60,000 nt of DNA, from assembly GCF_963678635.1 (NCBI RefSeq), contig NC_087069.1, forward strand, positions 30,236,776 through 30,296,775, written 5' to 3'. Positions 1 through 11,765 of the stretch are shown piece by piece (the first letter of the stretch is position 1; each line of letters opens with the position of its first letter). Made by a program: the position numbers and the translations under genes. This DNA is from Symsagittifera roscoffensis. Its lineage: Eukaryota; Xenacoelomorpha; Acoela; Convolutidae. The notes beneath the pieces are model-generated. The model was not told the origin of the DNA and did no database searches. It was given only the letters and a program-made list of their open reading frames with translations.

Positions 1-344
1 GCAGAATTTGAAACTGAAAAATTCAATACAAGCAAGAGACTTATCTTGCTTGTATACCCAATAAGCAACACGAATAGACAACAAAAGAAAGCAACGGATA
101 CACCCATCCAGGCGGACAGTAGAAAAGCTCCAAGCAGACTACGACCCCACGAATAGAAATAGCCGATAAGGAGAAAACGCAGAGAAATTAATTACAATTT
201 GTTTCCAATCAACGAATGTGCCAGAACTAGGAGGGGTGTACGACAAAAAATAAGTGATATCACCGAATCGCTAGAGGCAGGGGCGGAACAACGAGAATTG
301 GAGAGAAAAGAAAGGCAGCTAATGGAGAGAAGAGAAAGGCAGCT

Positions 345-965
<621 letters not shown>

Positions 966-2830
966 GACTAGCGTGTGACGCATCTCCGGTGCTTCGAATT
1001 TTCAACAACCCAAAAAGTATTCTTTGAGTGTACTCTGACAGCACCCAATTACAGGGTTCGTAATTACAAACTTTGCTAAGTTTTTTATTCAAGTTTTCAT
1101 ACAAATTTTGAAAAAGCATAAAATTTTGTGAAATTTTAAATAAGAAACGTCACATCTGAGAAACTGAAAGCAATTGAGCAGTCGCATTTGGACGCAAGAT
1201 TTGCAACTCATGAGAGTACTCTTACAGTACCTAACTACAACGGTAGGAAACTCAAATTTTGAGAAACTTCACTTTAGGTTTTCTAAAAAAAGAAAATCAC
1301 ATCTCGATAACCACCAAAAGTTGAGCAGTCGTTTTTGATGGCAATATTCGCAATCTTTAAAAGTACACAACTACAGGGATGGGAATTTCAGTTTTACGAA
1401 TTAATTTGTAATTTGAGTTTTCTGAAAATTTCCAAAAAAATCACAAAAATTGTCGTATCTCTCAAACAAAAACGATTTGGGCATTCCTAATTGAAGGCCA
1501 ATTTTGCAACCACTGAGTTTACTCTGACAGCCTCCCAACTACTAAAGGTTAGGAAATTCAAACTTTGAAAAAAAATTGATTTAATTTTCATGAAATTTTT
1601 TTTGAAAAAATCACAAAAAAACGTCATATCTGGAAACCTACAAAGGTTTGAGCAGTCAAATTGAGATGCAAAACTCGCAACTTCTGAGAATACCCTGACA
1701 GAGCCTCACTACAGAGATAAAATTTCAAGTTTTGTGAAATTGTTTATACCTAATTTTTCTGAAAAATTTTGAAAAAAAAACTAAAAAAAAAGTCATATCT
1801 AGAAAACTACAAGAATTTGAGCAGAAATATTCAGAGGCAAGATTCGCAACCCTTGAGAGTACCCTCACAGATTCCAATAACAGGATTGAGATCTTCAAAC
1901 TTTTGGAACTTTTTAACATGTTTTTTTTTGAAAATTTCGGAAAAAATCATAAAAAACGTCATATCCGGAAAACTACAAGGATTTGAGCAGTCAAATTGAG
2001 AGGCAAAACTCGCATCTTCTGAGAAAACCCTGACAGAGCCTCACTACAGAATTGAAAATGTCAAGTTTTGAGAAATTTTTTATACCTAATTTTTCTGAAA
2101 AACTTTGAAAAAAATCCTATAAAAACGTCATATCTCGAAAACTGAAAGAATTTGAGCACCAATATTCAGAGGCAAGATTCGCAACCCTTGAGACTACCGT
2201 CACAGATTCCAGAGATAATCAAACTTTTGGAATTTTTTAACATTTTTTTTCAAAATTTCGGAGAAAATCATAAAAACGTCATATCTCGAAAACTACAAAA
2301 ATTTGAGCAGTCAAATTTGGCGGCAAAATTTGCAACTCCTGAGAGTACCTTGACAGAGTCTCACTACAGAGACGGTAATTTCAAGTTTTGTGAAACTTTT
2401 TATATCTAGGTTTTCTGAAAATTTCTGAAAAATCCAAAAAAAAACGTCATATCTCAAAAACTACAAGGATTTGAGCAGCCATAATCAGAGGCAACATTCG
2501 CAACCCTTGAGAGTACCATCACAATATCCAACAACAGGTCTAGGATATTCAACACTTTGAAAATTTTTAAAATCTAGTTTTTTGAAAAAATCATAAAAAC
2601 GTCATATCTCGAAAACTAAAAAGATTTGAGAAGTGAGAATTGGAGGCCAGATTCGCAACCCCTGAGAGTACCTTGACAGCACCCAACTACAGGTCGAGAA
2701 ATTCAAAAATTGAAAAAATTTCCTAAAGGATTTGGTTATTCATATAGAGGCCAGAATCGGAAAACCTGGGAAAACTCTGACAAAATCCTACTAATGGGTT
2801 GCTTATTTCAAACTTGTTGAAATAAACAAT
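966..2830. repeat. Diverged tandem satellite, about 160-bp period
   Basis: A recognisable core (CGTCATATCTCGAAAACTAC followed by ATTTGAGCAGTC) recurs at about 1148, 1295, 1450, 1621, 1790, 1957, 2126, 2276, 2444 and 2599. Spacing is 147-171 bp, close to a nucleosome repeat. Each monomer also carries a GCAA(A/C)C..CTGAGAGTACC..TGACAG segment. Monomers are clearly diverged and AT-rich. No coding function is supported; the short open frames are by-products. Confidence 0.9.
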
Positions 2831-3622
2831 GAATTTAAGCTGGAAAATCGAAAAAACCTTAAACATTGCAATATATAGCTTTAACGTGAAAAAATTCTTT
2901 TGTTAGACATGCAAGAATAATACGCTCAAAAAGCTTAAACATGGCGAGATAGTGAAGCCCGCATTTAAATATATAATAGATAAATTATATCATATATTAT
3001 AGCTATTTATATCCGTTCATATTATTAAATGTAGCATTGCATATTAAACGTTATTAATGCACACAGTATATGGCTACCTTCATGGTATACCAGATCAGAC
3101 GTAGACAAACTGGAGGATAATTTCGAACGGATACGAAACTAATAGTGATAGTTACCTGAACACTATATATAATCTATAACATTACTATTAAGATCTTGTT
3201 TTGACAAAAAATTTCGGCGCAGGAAACAAACTTTTGAAACAAAAACAGGACAAAAAAGCGCTTCTAGACACTTTTCGGAAAATTTTGACCAAAAAAAATT
3301 GAGTTTCTTTGGCGCGCGCTCCCCAACTTGATAGGTATAAATTGCCGCAACCGGCACCTTCAGACAAATGTAAGGTCACTGAGTTAAATATGGCTGGCTT
3401 AAAACAAAACCAAAGAAAGTTGTCGACAGTTGGTTCGAATCCCTGAACTTTCTATACCAGCTATCTAGCAATGAAATTTTGCAACAATTTTTTGGTAGCT
3501 TGGTACAAGTTCCATTGATAGATTGTTTTTGTTGGCGAGAAACTTTAAGCAAGCTCTTTTGGAACAAACTATAAAGAGAAGAATGTTCCAAATATTTTCA
3601 ATTCGTTCTATAACTTAAAAAG

Positions 3623-3657
3623 ACGCAGAGGCGATGAGCTTTTCGCATCACTTGCGA
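3623..3657 (+). repeat. Dispersed hairpin repeat, copy a
   Basis: Matches the family consensus ACRCAGAGGCGA, a short hairpin ending in TTCGC, then CACTTGCGA. In this copy the stem is short (GCGA..TCGC). Other copies are at 10492, 26652, 28401 and 45332. Confidence 0.6.
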
Positions 3658-4850
3658 CAAAACGAAAGAACCATTGCAAGCTACTAAATTATCAGTGAGA
3701 TGGAAACAACTAAGTGGAATAAAAAACTGGAAATACGAAAAAATCACTCGCACAAAAAAAAATAGAAACGCACCCTCCAAAATTTGGCACGCTTTAATTA
3801 TCACCCGAGTTTCCACTCTGCCAAAAACACGTGGTTAGACGCCAATCGTTCGAAAAACAAAAAAATAGTTGTCATAAAAATAGTTGTCATAAAAATTTCA
3901 TCAAATTTTCGGAAATACGAAGCATTGAGCAAGTTTTTAGTATTTGCGAGTCCACCAAGCCACAACGCCTGGACTGGATGGACGCCATTGTTCCGAAAAC
4001 AAAAATACCAAAGGAAAAGGTATTCATAACAAAATCAACATTTTTTGGACATTCGAACTCAATCTTAGAAAAATAGTCGAGAAACCAAACAACTAGCAGA
4101 GAGCAAGTTTTTATTGTTTACGAGAGACCACTAAGCCACAACACGTGGTTAAACGCCAATTGATCCGAAAACAGAAATACCAAAAGAAACGGTTTTCATT
4201 TAAACAAAAATCATATGTTTTGGATTTAAGAAAAACCTAATTAAAGAAAACAGACGAGAAATAACTACTACTAGCCAGCTTTTAGTATTTTTAATTTTTG
4301 AGCAACTTTTAACTTTTATAGTACCACCCGAACTGATTTATTAAAAATAAAAATCATTTTTTATTCTTATAGCGATGCAAAAAAAAGTTGACAAAACCAA
4401 CAAAACAAGAGCCGAAAACATTTCGACCATATGAAGTTTCTGAGCGAAAAGAACCCAAGAAAAAACGGAAAATAAACCAATCAGGTGTAGTAATTTTAAA
4501 AATCTACATGAGTTAATCAACGACACATGAGACCAAAAGGAAAACTGCTAGCAGTGCAAAAAAATTTAGGCAGGCAACTAAGCCGACAAAATATAAACAG
4601 ACAAACTGAAATCCGACTAATCAATTTTCTCGGGTAAAAATTTCAGTTTCAGACAACAAAAAAGGAGAAAGATCTGACCGTGACTTGAAACCTTGACATA
4701 ACGTTTCAAAGGCAACTGCAATACCTCCAGATCAAGTGCGATGAATTAACAACTGACTTTTGATTTCATATAATCTACCGGTAAAGTGATTCAAGTGATT
4801 TTGTTTAATTAGTTTTTCACCCGGAAAAAAATCTGCATTCCAATTTGAAA

Positions 4851-4872
4851 ACGCTTGCTAATCGCAAGCGTA
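4851..4872. repeat. Hairpin related to the dispersed repeat (putative far end)
   Basis: A perfect 8-bp inverted repeat, ACGCTTGC and GCAAGCGT around a 5-base loop. Nearly the same sequence occurs at 45551-45572, there about 220 bp downstream of hairpin-repeat copy e. These sites may therefore mark the other end of a small element. Confidence 0.5.
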
Positions 4873-5624
4873 TTAAATACTCCAGAATCAGAAAATTCTT
4901 GTTGAGCTTACCAGACACGGCGCTCAGAGCAATTGACTTACAATTAAATTACAGGTTAGTATTGAAATTTAAAAAAAAATAAAACTCAAACTTGAGCGCG
5001 AAAAATTAATAGGACTGTTCTTTAAAAAAAAAAAAACACAAAAAAACAAATAATACCTGCATAAATGGCTTCACTACGTTCATTGACAGTTAAACAAATT
5101 CTAATGACTCAAACATCCACGAAAAACAACAAAGAGAGCCGATTACCTTGCAAGGAGCACAGAGTTCAGACCATAGTCAGAACATACATTTTTTTTTCTT
5201 CAAATTAGTCTTTTTTTCTGCTTGGAGTGATAAACAGATCTGTACAAAAATACATCTTAGGCATAGTAAAAAACATTCATAGTAAAATAGGCCAATTGGC
5301 AAACAGTTAGGCACAAACGACTCCAATTGTCTTCGAAAAATAAATAGACAAAAAAAATTTTAAAAAAATTTATTTTTTTTTTCCAATTTTTTGCAGTAAA
5401 AACTTTCAATAGTTTTTAAAATTTGTTTTGCCAGAGAAGCCCTAAATGAAGCTTCCAAAAAAGTTTTTCTTTATTCATATATAACGAACGTTACGCAATC
5501 GCTCTTGCACGAAAGTAGACGAAAAATAAAAACTTCAAACCGGTTTTTCTGGACAGTGGAGATTTTTTTTAATGTCGTTCGAATCAGGACTGAAAAGGCA
5601 AAGGATGTGAGATTGTATACGGAC

Positions 5625-5806
5625 CTTCATAGAGAATAGCGTGGTGAGGAATAGGAAGAACCAGATAGAGGGGGCGGCTATGAGTGCGACCCAGAACACA
5701 GTGGACTCCGAGGCAGAGACGAGAAGGTTTCTCTCGTTCCTGGGCCTGCTCTCGAAGAACCACTCACTCGAACCAGACTCTGTCACCTCATTCCACCACC
5801 TCAGAC
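5625..5806 (-). CDS. TVP23: TVP23-family Golgi membrane protein, exon 2 (partial gene)
   Basis: The exon opens after a TTGTTGTTGTAG acceptor at 5807-5808 and encodes LRWWNEV, then SEWFFESRP, then a hydrophobic segment FWVALIAAPSIWFFLFLTTL and FSMK. LRWWN followed by a W-FES segment and a third membrane helix is the order seen in TVP23/FAM18 proteins. The phase fits exon 1: one G from exon 1 plus GT here makes the glycine of V-G-L-R-W-W. The exon probably ends at AAG (5625) before a GTCCGT donor; a slightly longer end is possible. The expected final helix with the family NLYGY motif would lie in a further exon that I did not find. Confidence 0.88.
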
Positions 5807-6239
5807 CTACAACAACAACAATATAAAACACACTGCATCAATTACAAGACAGACAACAGACAAACCACGTGTGATAACTTTCCACCGTCTGTATCATCCG
5901 CTACTTAGATCACTTTACCCCCCCCCCCTGTTGTTGTGTGACAATAGGACGGTTGATTATTTAAAAGTGATCAAGTTCAAGTTCACAAGGAGCCAATTTG
6001 TATTGGCTACCAGATGCATGCATTTTCATAAAAACAAATGAAACAAAATGAGCACCACATATTATTTCTTAGTCAAAACTAGGTCAACTATTTGTATATA
6101 ACATAATTGTTGAAGTCAGCATAGGCCGCGAACCATATGAACTTTCCTTTCCAATCAAGCAGATTGAACAATTTTCGTGGTACTCTTTCACTTTTTTTTT
6201 CAAATTTATTTTTCTTCCATAATGCTGTTTACTATTGAT

Positions 6240-6375
6240 GTTATACTAAAGGGCAGCTGTAGGTAGACCGCATGGTCTCGTTTGCTGTCCCTCTCGATTG
6301 TATATAAATGATAAATTACTTTAATTTTGTCAATGTATTTACCAATCAAGAAAATAAATTCTTTCTTTCTTTCTT
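6240..6375 (+). mobile_element. LINE 3' end fragment with (CTTT)n tail
   Basis: A GC-richer segment with GGGCAGC and GCTGTCCC arms that can pair is followed by AATAAATTCTTTCTTTCTTTCTTT. A short structured 3' end and simple-repeat tail are typical of truncated LINE insertions. A similar tail on the opposite strand lies near 10950-10970. No coding part remains, so family assignment is not possible. Confidence 0.5.
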
Positions 6376-6734
6376 TAATAAATTTCTACAAGTAATGATG
6401 AGTGATATGTTACAATAGGTAGTAATTTTGAGTGTAGTGCATGTATTAAATTTGAGAACTCATATGCATGAAATAGTCATTTCATTTTCAGCCAATTGTT
6501 CTAATACTAAGATATTTTTTGTAAATTCATTACGATGCCAAATGAAATGCTATTCAAAAACTCAAATTTTACCATTCTTTTGCCAAAAACTTTTGCTTTT
6601 GAAACTAATTATAAATAATGTGCGAAGTACGACAAAAAGCGATCCAGCTATTGAAATTGTACCTGCCACCTATTGTAATATATCACCGGATGATGCTACA
6701 AAACAAACAAAGCCAACAAACAGTTGGAAAAGAG

Positions 6735-7165
6735 TAATAAACGCAAGGAAACTGAAAAAAAAAAACGACTTGTTTTTTTTTTTTCAAACATCTTCAACTT
6801 TTGAATTTCGAAGAAAAAAATAGATGGCTTTACAACTCTTTGAATTTGTAGAATAATTTAAGATGGACACTTTTATGTTAAAATTAAGCCAATTTGAGAA
6901 AACTGGATCAATAGGTACTGTAAAACTTTTATTTCGCTGGGAAATCTGATAATAAGTTTTCTTTTCTTCGAAATTAGAAGTCGATCAAGTTTTTCTTGAC
7001 CTTTACAATTTTGCTGTTCGATAGTGGATTATGCCTTCCTTTTAGCAACTGAAATGCACTCAGTTTAAAAAAATCACAAGTCACACTTTTTCTGAAGAAA
7101 AAAACGAACAAAAAAATCAGCAAGACCTATATAAGAGTAATCACACGTTCATTACTCTTCAACAA
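6735..7165. repeat. Dispersed repeat, copy 1 (pair with 26090-26560)
   Basis: Aligns by eye over about 420 bp with 26090-26560. Shared blocks include TTTCGAAGAAAAAA-TAGATG, GCTGGATCAA(T/C)AGGTA, CGCTGGAAATCT and, at the right end, AGCAAGACCTATATAAGAGT followed by TTCATTACTCTT. This copy lies in intron 1 of TVP23, ending just downstream of exon 1. The conserved TATATAAG block resembles a core promoter, but no transcript is implied by sequence alone. Confidence 0.65.
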
Positions 7166-7192
7166 CCAAAATATGGGTACAAGTATGCTTAC

Positions 7193-7481
7193 CAACAAGT
7201 AGACGTCCGGTTACATTCTTTACAGTCCAGAAGTCCATTGAGTGCAACAGAGCAATCAGCACAAAAGCTATGACAAAACTATGAGTAAACCAGTTGCAGA
7301 AGAAGTAGACTAGCACTGCTAGGGTTCTGAACAGCACGTGGAATGCACAGGTGACCGGGTGCTGCACTGCTGATTTGTGTCTACCGCCTGCACCCGCCGC
7401 CGATGACGCGCTCATGAAGTCGACGTTGTCTTCTTCATCTTCGCTTAGAGCTGTGAACCTCCTCGAGTTGGACTCACTCAT
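7193..7481 (-). CDS. TVP23: TVP23-family Golgi membrane protein, exon 1 with start codon
   Basis: Encodes the first 96 residues plus one base. After an acidic, serine-rich cytoplasmic start comes a family-type block: HPVTCAFHVLFR, a first membrane helix (LAVLVYFFCNWF), a second helix (FVIAFVLIALL), then DFWTVKNVTGRLLVG. DFW-VKNVTGRL is the hallmark of TVP23/FAM18 proteins. These are small multi-pass Golgi proteins with a role in endosome-to-Golgi traffic, known best from yeast Tvp23. The start is ATG at 7481. The donor is G|GTAAGC at 7193/7192 and its phase matches exon 2 at 5806. The intron is 1386 bp and contains a LINE tail and a dispersed repeat. Confidence 0.92.
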
Positions 7482-7639
7482 TTGTGCCGACTGACACTAC
7501 TAAGTCTATTTCTAGATGCTGACAAGATGAGAGGAGATTAAGAGAAGAACTAATTCGTTTCAACAAGTCTGCATTTACTTATCTGCAAAATCGCACACAA
7601 TTTATTCTGTGCATTCAACTATCTCGTTTCTCCTTACAA

Positions 7640-8460
7640 ACATGTGAAACAAAGATTGAGACACTATGTTAGATTTATTGTTCCGGCTTTCGAAGAAAAC
7701 GGAATATTTATGCTCGGCGTGGATTACTGACAGAAAAATGAGACCTGTAAATTTTCTCGGCAGAGCGCACGTATATCTCATTTCGGACCAAGTTAACACA
7801 CCCCCCCAAAGCCGTTTTTTTTTGGGGGGGGGAAGGATGTTAAATGGGTTCCAAGTTGGGATTTTTCAGCCAAGCATATTACAGAACCGAGCATATTACA
7901 TGCAGCGCTAAACAAATTTAATTAAATTAAGCGCTGGGATGGAGGATCTTAACTTGGTCTATTTGGTGGGGGGAGTGTTGGAGGATATTAACTTGATCCC
8001 TCATTTTCGGCAAAGCCCACCCAAAATGAAATTTTGGATTGCTGACAGAAAAATGAGACCTGTAAATTTTCTCGGCAGAGCGCACGTATATCTCACATTT
8101 GACCAATTTAACCTTCCCCCAAAGCTGTTTGGGGGGATGTTAACTTAGTTCTAAGTTGGGATTTTTCAGCCAAATCAGAACCGAGCATATTACATGCAGC
8201 GCTTAACAAATTTAATTTAAATTAAGCGCTGGGATGGAGGATCCTAACTTGGTCTTTTGGGGGGGGGGGGGGGGGGTTGGAGGACATTAACTTGATCCCT
8301 CAATTTCGGCAAAGCGCATCCAAAATGAGATTTTGGATTACTGACAGAAAAATGAGACCTGTAAATTTTCTTGGCAGAGTGCACGTATGTCTCATCTTTG
8401 GCAAAGCGCACCCTATAAATATAGTTTTTTCGGCAGAGCGCACGTGATATATATTTATCA
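7640..8460. repeat. G-tract repeat array, three ~310-bp units
   Basis: Each unit contains TGACAGAAAAATGAGACCTG, a CGGCAGAGCGCACGTATATCTCA block, a run of G (up to about 19), the palindromic segment AGCGCTTAA..TTAAGCGCT, and GGATGGAGGATC-TAACTTGGTC. Units start near 7720, 8035 and 8334. Related units lie at 15455-15850. The frames that read through are not gene-like. Confidence 0.8.
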
Positions 8461-8995
8461 CTACGGCAACCATAACTGCAATTACTGCTATTTGGTCAAT
8501 TTCACCATGTAACTGCTATAAAATCTATTTCTGCTATTTATAAGATCAATTTTTGGTCTTTCTCAGGAATTGTCTACCTAATACATGGTTCACATGTGAT
8601 GCTTTTCAGATTGAGAAATAAGTGTGCCATTAAGCAACGTATTTGACCATGCGAAACTTAAATCCTGCCTCGTGCGAAACTTAAATCCCGCCTACATTAT
8701 ACTACTTTGTGTTAAGCGAATTTAAATTCTTGTTGAACTCGATATTTCTAGATGAATATTTTTTTGGTCATATTTTGAAGGTTTACGATCAATTTTAAAG
8801 TCAATTTAGGGCCATTTTAAGGTCAATTCGATAGCGCTATAACTGACGTTTTAAAGTCAATTTTGTGGTTGCCCTATTTATCACGTGTGCTCTGCCGAAA
8901 TAACCATATTTATAGGGTGTGCTCTGCCGAAAATGAAATATACGTGCGCTCTGCCCAGAACATTTACAGGTCTCATTTTTCTGTCATTAATATAA
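8401..8995. repeat. Inverted-repeat element with GCTCTGCCGAAA arms
   Basis: Left arm about 8401-8466 (CGCACCCTATAAATATAG, CGGCAGAGCGCACGTGATA, GGCAACC) is the inverse of the right arm at about 8872-8934. The inner ~400 bp is AT-rich with repeated GGTCAATTTT phrases at both ends. The structure resembles a small non-autonomous DNA element, or a pair of inverted units of the adjoining G-tract repeat. No coding sequence. Confidence 0.6.
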
Positions 8996-9322
8996 AATTT
9001 GCACATCTAAGACAGTAATCTTTTATTTAGTACATTTTAGTAAGATTTTACTTCATCCAACATACGTTTGATGTATTTTTTAAACAAAAACTATGAAGTA
9101 TTTATAGGTGCGATCTGCCGAAATGACTTTTTAAAACCCTGTTCTGTTGGGCTACTTTTTATAATCCATTCGATTTTGGAATCTTGCTAAAAAATTAAAT
9201 GGCAAAGACTGTCAAGGAAAAACTTTCAATTAAGATCAAGTTAACAGCCTCCCAGACCCCTCCCCCACCCCCAGTGCTTCTCGGTCGTAACAAGTTAACT
9301 AAAGTTATAAAATTAATTTGAC

Positions 9323-9328
9323 TTTATT
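9323..9328 (-). promoter_or_regulatory. Poly(A) signal of the PEX12-like gene
   Basis: AATAAA on the minus strand, 26 bp past the stop codon of the PEX12-like reading frame and in an AT-rich setting. Position and sequence fit a cleavage/polyadenylation signal. Confidence 0.6.
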
Positions 9329-9354
9329 GTATAATTCTCTGATTGTAAACTGAT

Positions 9355-10299
9355 CTACATTTCTATCAATTTGATCACATTTGCAGTCGAAAATTTGAGT
9401 TTACACTTAGGGCACATTTTAGACCGATTGAAACTACTTTTAGCACAAGCAAAACAGAACAAATGACCGCAAACAGCAGAGGCAACCTGCTCAGAGATCT
9501 GTTCACGTGGTTTACCGCACACATTACAAGACAGTAGCAGAGAGCTCTTTTCGTTTCCAGGTGCCGTGGGGATGATGTCGACAATTCTCAAAATAGATTC
9601 ATCTTTTTCTTTCCCCTTTTCAACACTCCAGAAGTCTTGAAACTGAACCATGAACGTGAGAACTGCGTGCAATTGTAAGATATTTTTTGAAACGGAATGA
9701 GCAAAACGAAAGATAGCAGATACTCTTCTACCTCTGGAACTCGGATATTTAGAAATACTAGCCTCATTTTGAGATTCAACTAATAGATAGCGACTCAAGA
9801 AGAAAGCAAACGAAGGAAAATTTGTAACTTCGGTCAAATACAAAATGCTGTACACAGAATCTAAAGCGATAACAATTGACCTTATCACGGGGGGCAATAT
9901 ATTCTTTAATTTTAAACTTCTCAACGAGCGAAACGAATCGACACTCTTGCTTTCGATGACCTCATTAAACAAAGGCACTAAGTAGTCGAATATGGCGCAA
10001 ACCAGTACCAGCATCAGTTTCGAATTTTTACCACCGAGTTGAGCTTTTTGTAATCCATAAAGTTGCTCCGCAAAGGTTGAATTATGTGCAATTAAAAACG
10101 GAAGATCGAGAGATGATAAAACCAATTTTGAAAACACTGGTGTGATCAAAAATTTCTGGTAATTTTGGGGGGCAAATGATAATTTCCTCGACAGTATGAA
10201 AGTTAGGCATTCTCCCAAAAATTTCGATAACTTTAATGTTTGAATATACTCCAATAAAGTAGCTAATTCAAGGTACGTGTTCAGAGAGCTACTTTCCAT
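9355..10299 (-). CDS. PEX12: PEX12-like peroxisome biogenesis RING protein, 314 aa, single exon
   Basis: PEX12 works with PEX2 and PEX10 as a ubiquitin ligase in the peroxisomal membrane that recycles the PEX5 import receptor. Seen here: STFAEQLYGLQ (residues 74-84) matches the PEX12 S-F-(S/A)-E-x-(F/L)-YGL block. A VQFQDFWSVE segment (about 218) and IPTAP precede the RING, as in PEX12. The end VIKLIEM resembles the PEX12 LIKLY end. The C-terminal RING has Cys258, 261, 277, His279, Cys282, 285, 296, 299, a complete C3HC4 set. PEX12 usually lacks several of these ligands, and CAKSSF inside the ring recalls PEX2, so PEX2 is the main alternative. The start ATG (10299) sits in a good context (GAAATGG). 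A TTTTCAG acceptor just upstream suggests a 5' UTR intron. The usual length is 300-360 aa, so this one is short at the N terminus. Confidence 0.72.
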   Translation of the reverse strand: MESSSLNTYLELATLLEYIQTLKLSKFLGECLTFILSRKLSFAPQNYQKFLITPVFSKLVLSSLDLPFLIAHNSTFAEQLYGLQKAQLGGKNSKLMLVLVCAIFDYLVPLFNEVIESKSVDSFRSLRSLKLKNILPPVIRSIVIALDSVYSILYLTEVTNFPSFAFFLSRYLLVESQNEASISKYPSSRGRRVSAIFRFAHSVSKNILQLHAVLTFMVQFQDFWSVEKGKEKDESILRIVDIIPTAPGNEKSSLLLSCNVCGKPREQISEQVASAVCGHLFCFACAKSSFNRSKMCPKCKLKFSTANVIKLIEM

Positions 10300-10491
10300 T
10301 TCAGAGTTCAAATCTGAAAAGGCAAAGGATATTTACGATGCCAATCAAAACCACACAATGATTTAATTTTGAATCCGATACGAGATACAAATCAATATAG
10401 CAGAATAAACTGCTGATCCCTGATATTCAATATATTGAACCACCTCCTAAGGTTAGGAAGAAGTTGAGGCGTCTTGCGGTTGTAATTTTAT

Positions 10492-10527
10492 ACACAGAGG
10501 AGAAGCGGAGCTTCGCAACACTTGCGA
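10492..10527 (+). repeat. Dispersed hairpin repeat, copy b
   Basis: ACACAGAGGAGAAGCGGAGC followed by TTCGCAACACTTGCGA. The stem is GAAGC/GCTTC. It lies about 190 bp upstream of the PEX12-like start codon. Confidence 0.65.
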
Positions 10528-10529
10528 TG

Positions 10530-11509
10530 CAAAAAACACATTGCAGTACAAAATAGTGAATGAAAAAATTTATGAAAAATTACGTAGGAAAAAATTACTT
10601 GAAAAATAAATAGACAAACGTTGAAAAATGACCGCAACGAAAAATTCATATTTGTATCGGATGAAGTTCATTACCAGCCCTTAAAAAGTCGAACTCATTT
10701 ACCGAGCGGCAACAAAGGCGACAAACTTTGGATCGAAACCGGTTGAGCCGAAAACAAAACTGATGTCATGAAAAACTTCATGAAAATTAAAATTGTTTAT
10801 AACTAGGGGCGGATTTAAGGAGGGGGGGGGATGCTTCCCTCAGGATATATTTCAAAATAGTTCAAAGGGGGACTCTTTGGGTCGTCAGGTGGTCGAATCC
10901 CTAATTTGGTGACGGACCCGAAAAATTATCCAAAGGTGCCAATAAGAAAGAAAGAAAGAACAAATTTCTCCGGTCATTCATTACATAAATTTGGCAATTC
11001 ATCGTTATAAGTAATTATTAAAATGAGACTCGGAGAGGATAGACAACGGGGCCATATGGCACACAAACGCCTACCCTAGCTATGCATGCTTCTGTCACTA
11101 TCAGGAAACGATTTTTTTTAAATGGTTTTTTTTTGAATTTGTTGAAAATTTGTAATTTCATCCATATCTCCTAAGCTACGAGCATTTGGACGGTCAAGTA
11201 TTGTCATTGGACGGTCAAGTATTGTCAATATATGCCAATACATATTAATTTTGAGAATTGAGCGCGCGCCGAAAAAAAAACAGAATCTTTTTAGTTCTTT
11301 AGGAGAGCTCGAAAAATCTATTTGGTCGACCTAAAAAAAAAGGTCGACAAAAATTTTGAAATTTTTTTAAAAATCCGCCCCCCTCGAGAAAATCCTAGAT
11401 CCACCCATGTTTACGGCCCATCGTTTTATGAAACATTTACAAGCAATTCAACGCAATCTGAGACAGGGAGGCGAGTGAGCAAATTTACAAAAAAAAACAA
11501 AGCTATCTT
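10530..11509. other. Non-coding stretch with a LINE tail
   Basis: No gene recognised. A (GAAA)n run near 10950-10970, preceded by GGTGCCAATAA, looks like the simple-repeat tail of a minus-strand LINE. The tandem phrase TTGGACGGTCAAGTATTGTC occurs twice near 11185-11225. Confidence 0.5.
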
Positions 11510-11765
11510 CAGATCGGCCGACTCCAAGGGCTGGACTCGACAGACCACAATAACAACTCACTGTAAATGGTACAACTACAACTTCCGCCAAGTGCAGCAA
11601 AGCCAAGCTTTTTGTCTTCGGTGCGTTTGAAGCCGACTACACTGCTCCATCTATTGATCCTCATAATTTTTCTCCTCTGTTCCGGCATCAGTTCTAACCC
11701 CCTCTTTTTTCTCTCCCCATGTAACAAGATTATTAAACCTAAAGGGTGGTGCCACATATGAGGGT
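11510..11765 (+). mobile_element. Decayed 5' fragment of the same LINE family as 20577-24351
   Basis: The plus strand encodes, with breaks, a leader of the form RLKPTTLLHLLILIIF then L-C-S-G-I-S-S-N-P, followed by a cysteine pair (SPC) and GWCHI. This matches the N-terminus of the intact LINE (RLKPARLLRLLILILLLRSG, then the NPGP motif, SPC and VWCHI). Only the leader and the start of the PHD-like finger remain, and a stop follows. The NPGP motif is mutated here. Confidence 0.75.

Larger units (their letters stand above)
2831..5534. other. AT-rich non-coding stretch, no gene recognised
   Basis: Homopolymer A/T runs and short chance open frames only. It contains one copy of the dispersed hairpin repeat (3623-3657) and a perfect 8-bp hairpin at 4851-4872. 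It probably lies in, or downstream of, the TVP23 gene on the minus strand, whose third coding exon I searched for and did not find here. Confidence 0.6.

Noticed and set aside
3432-3442. GGTTCGAATCC, a perfect tRNA-type B box
   Set aside because: No A box at the right distance and no cloverleaf could be drawn; likely chance or a very decayed SINE.
9355-10311. Start of the PEX12-like protein at 10311
   Set aside because: That codon is TTG; the first ATG in frame is at 10299 with a good context.
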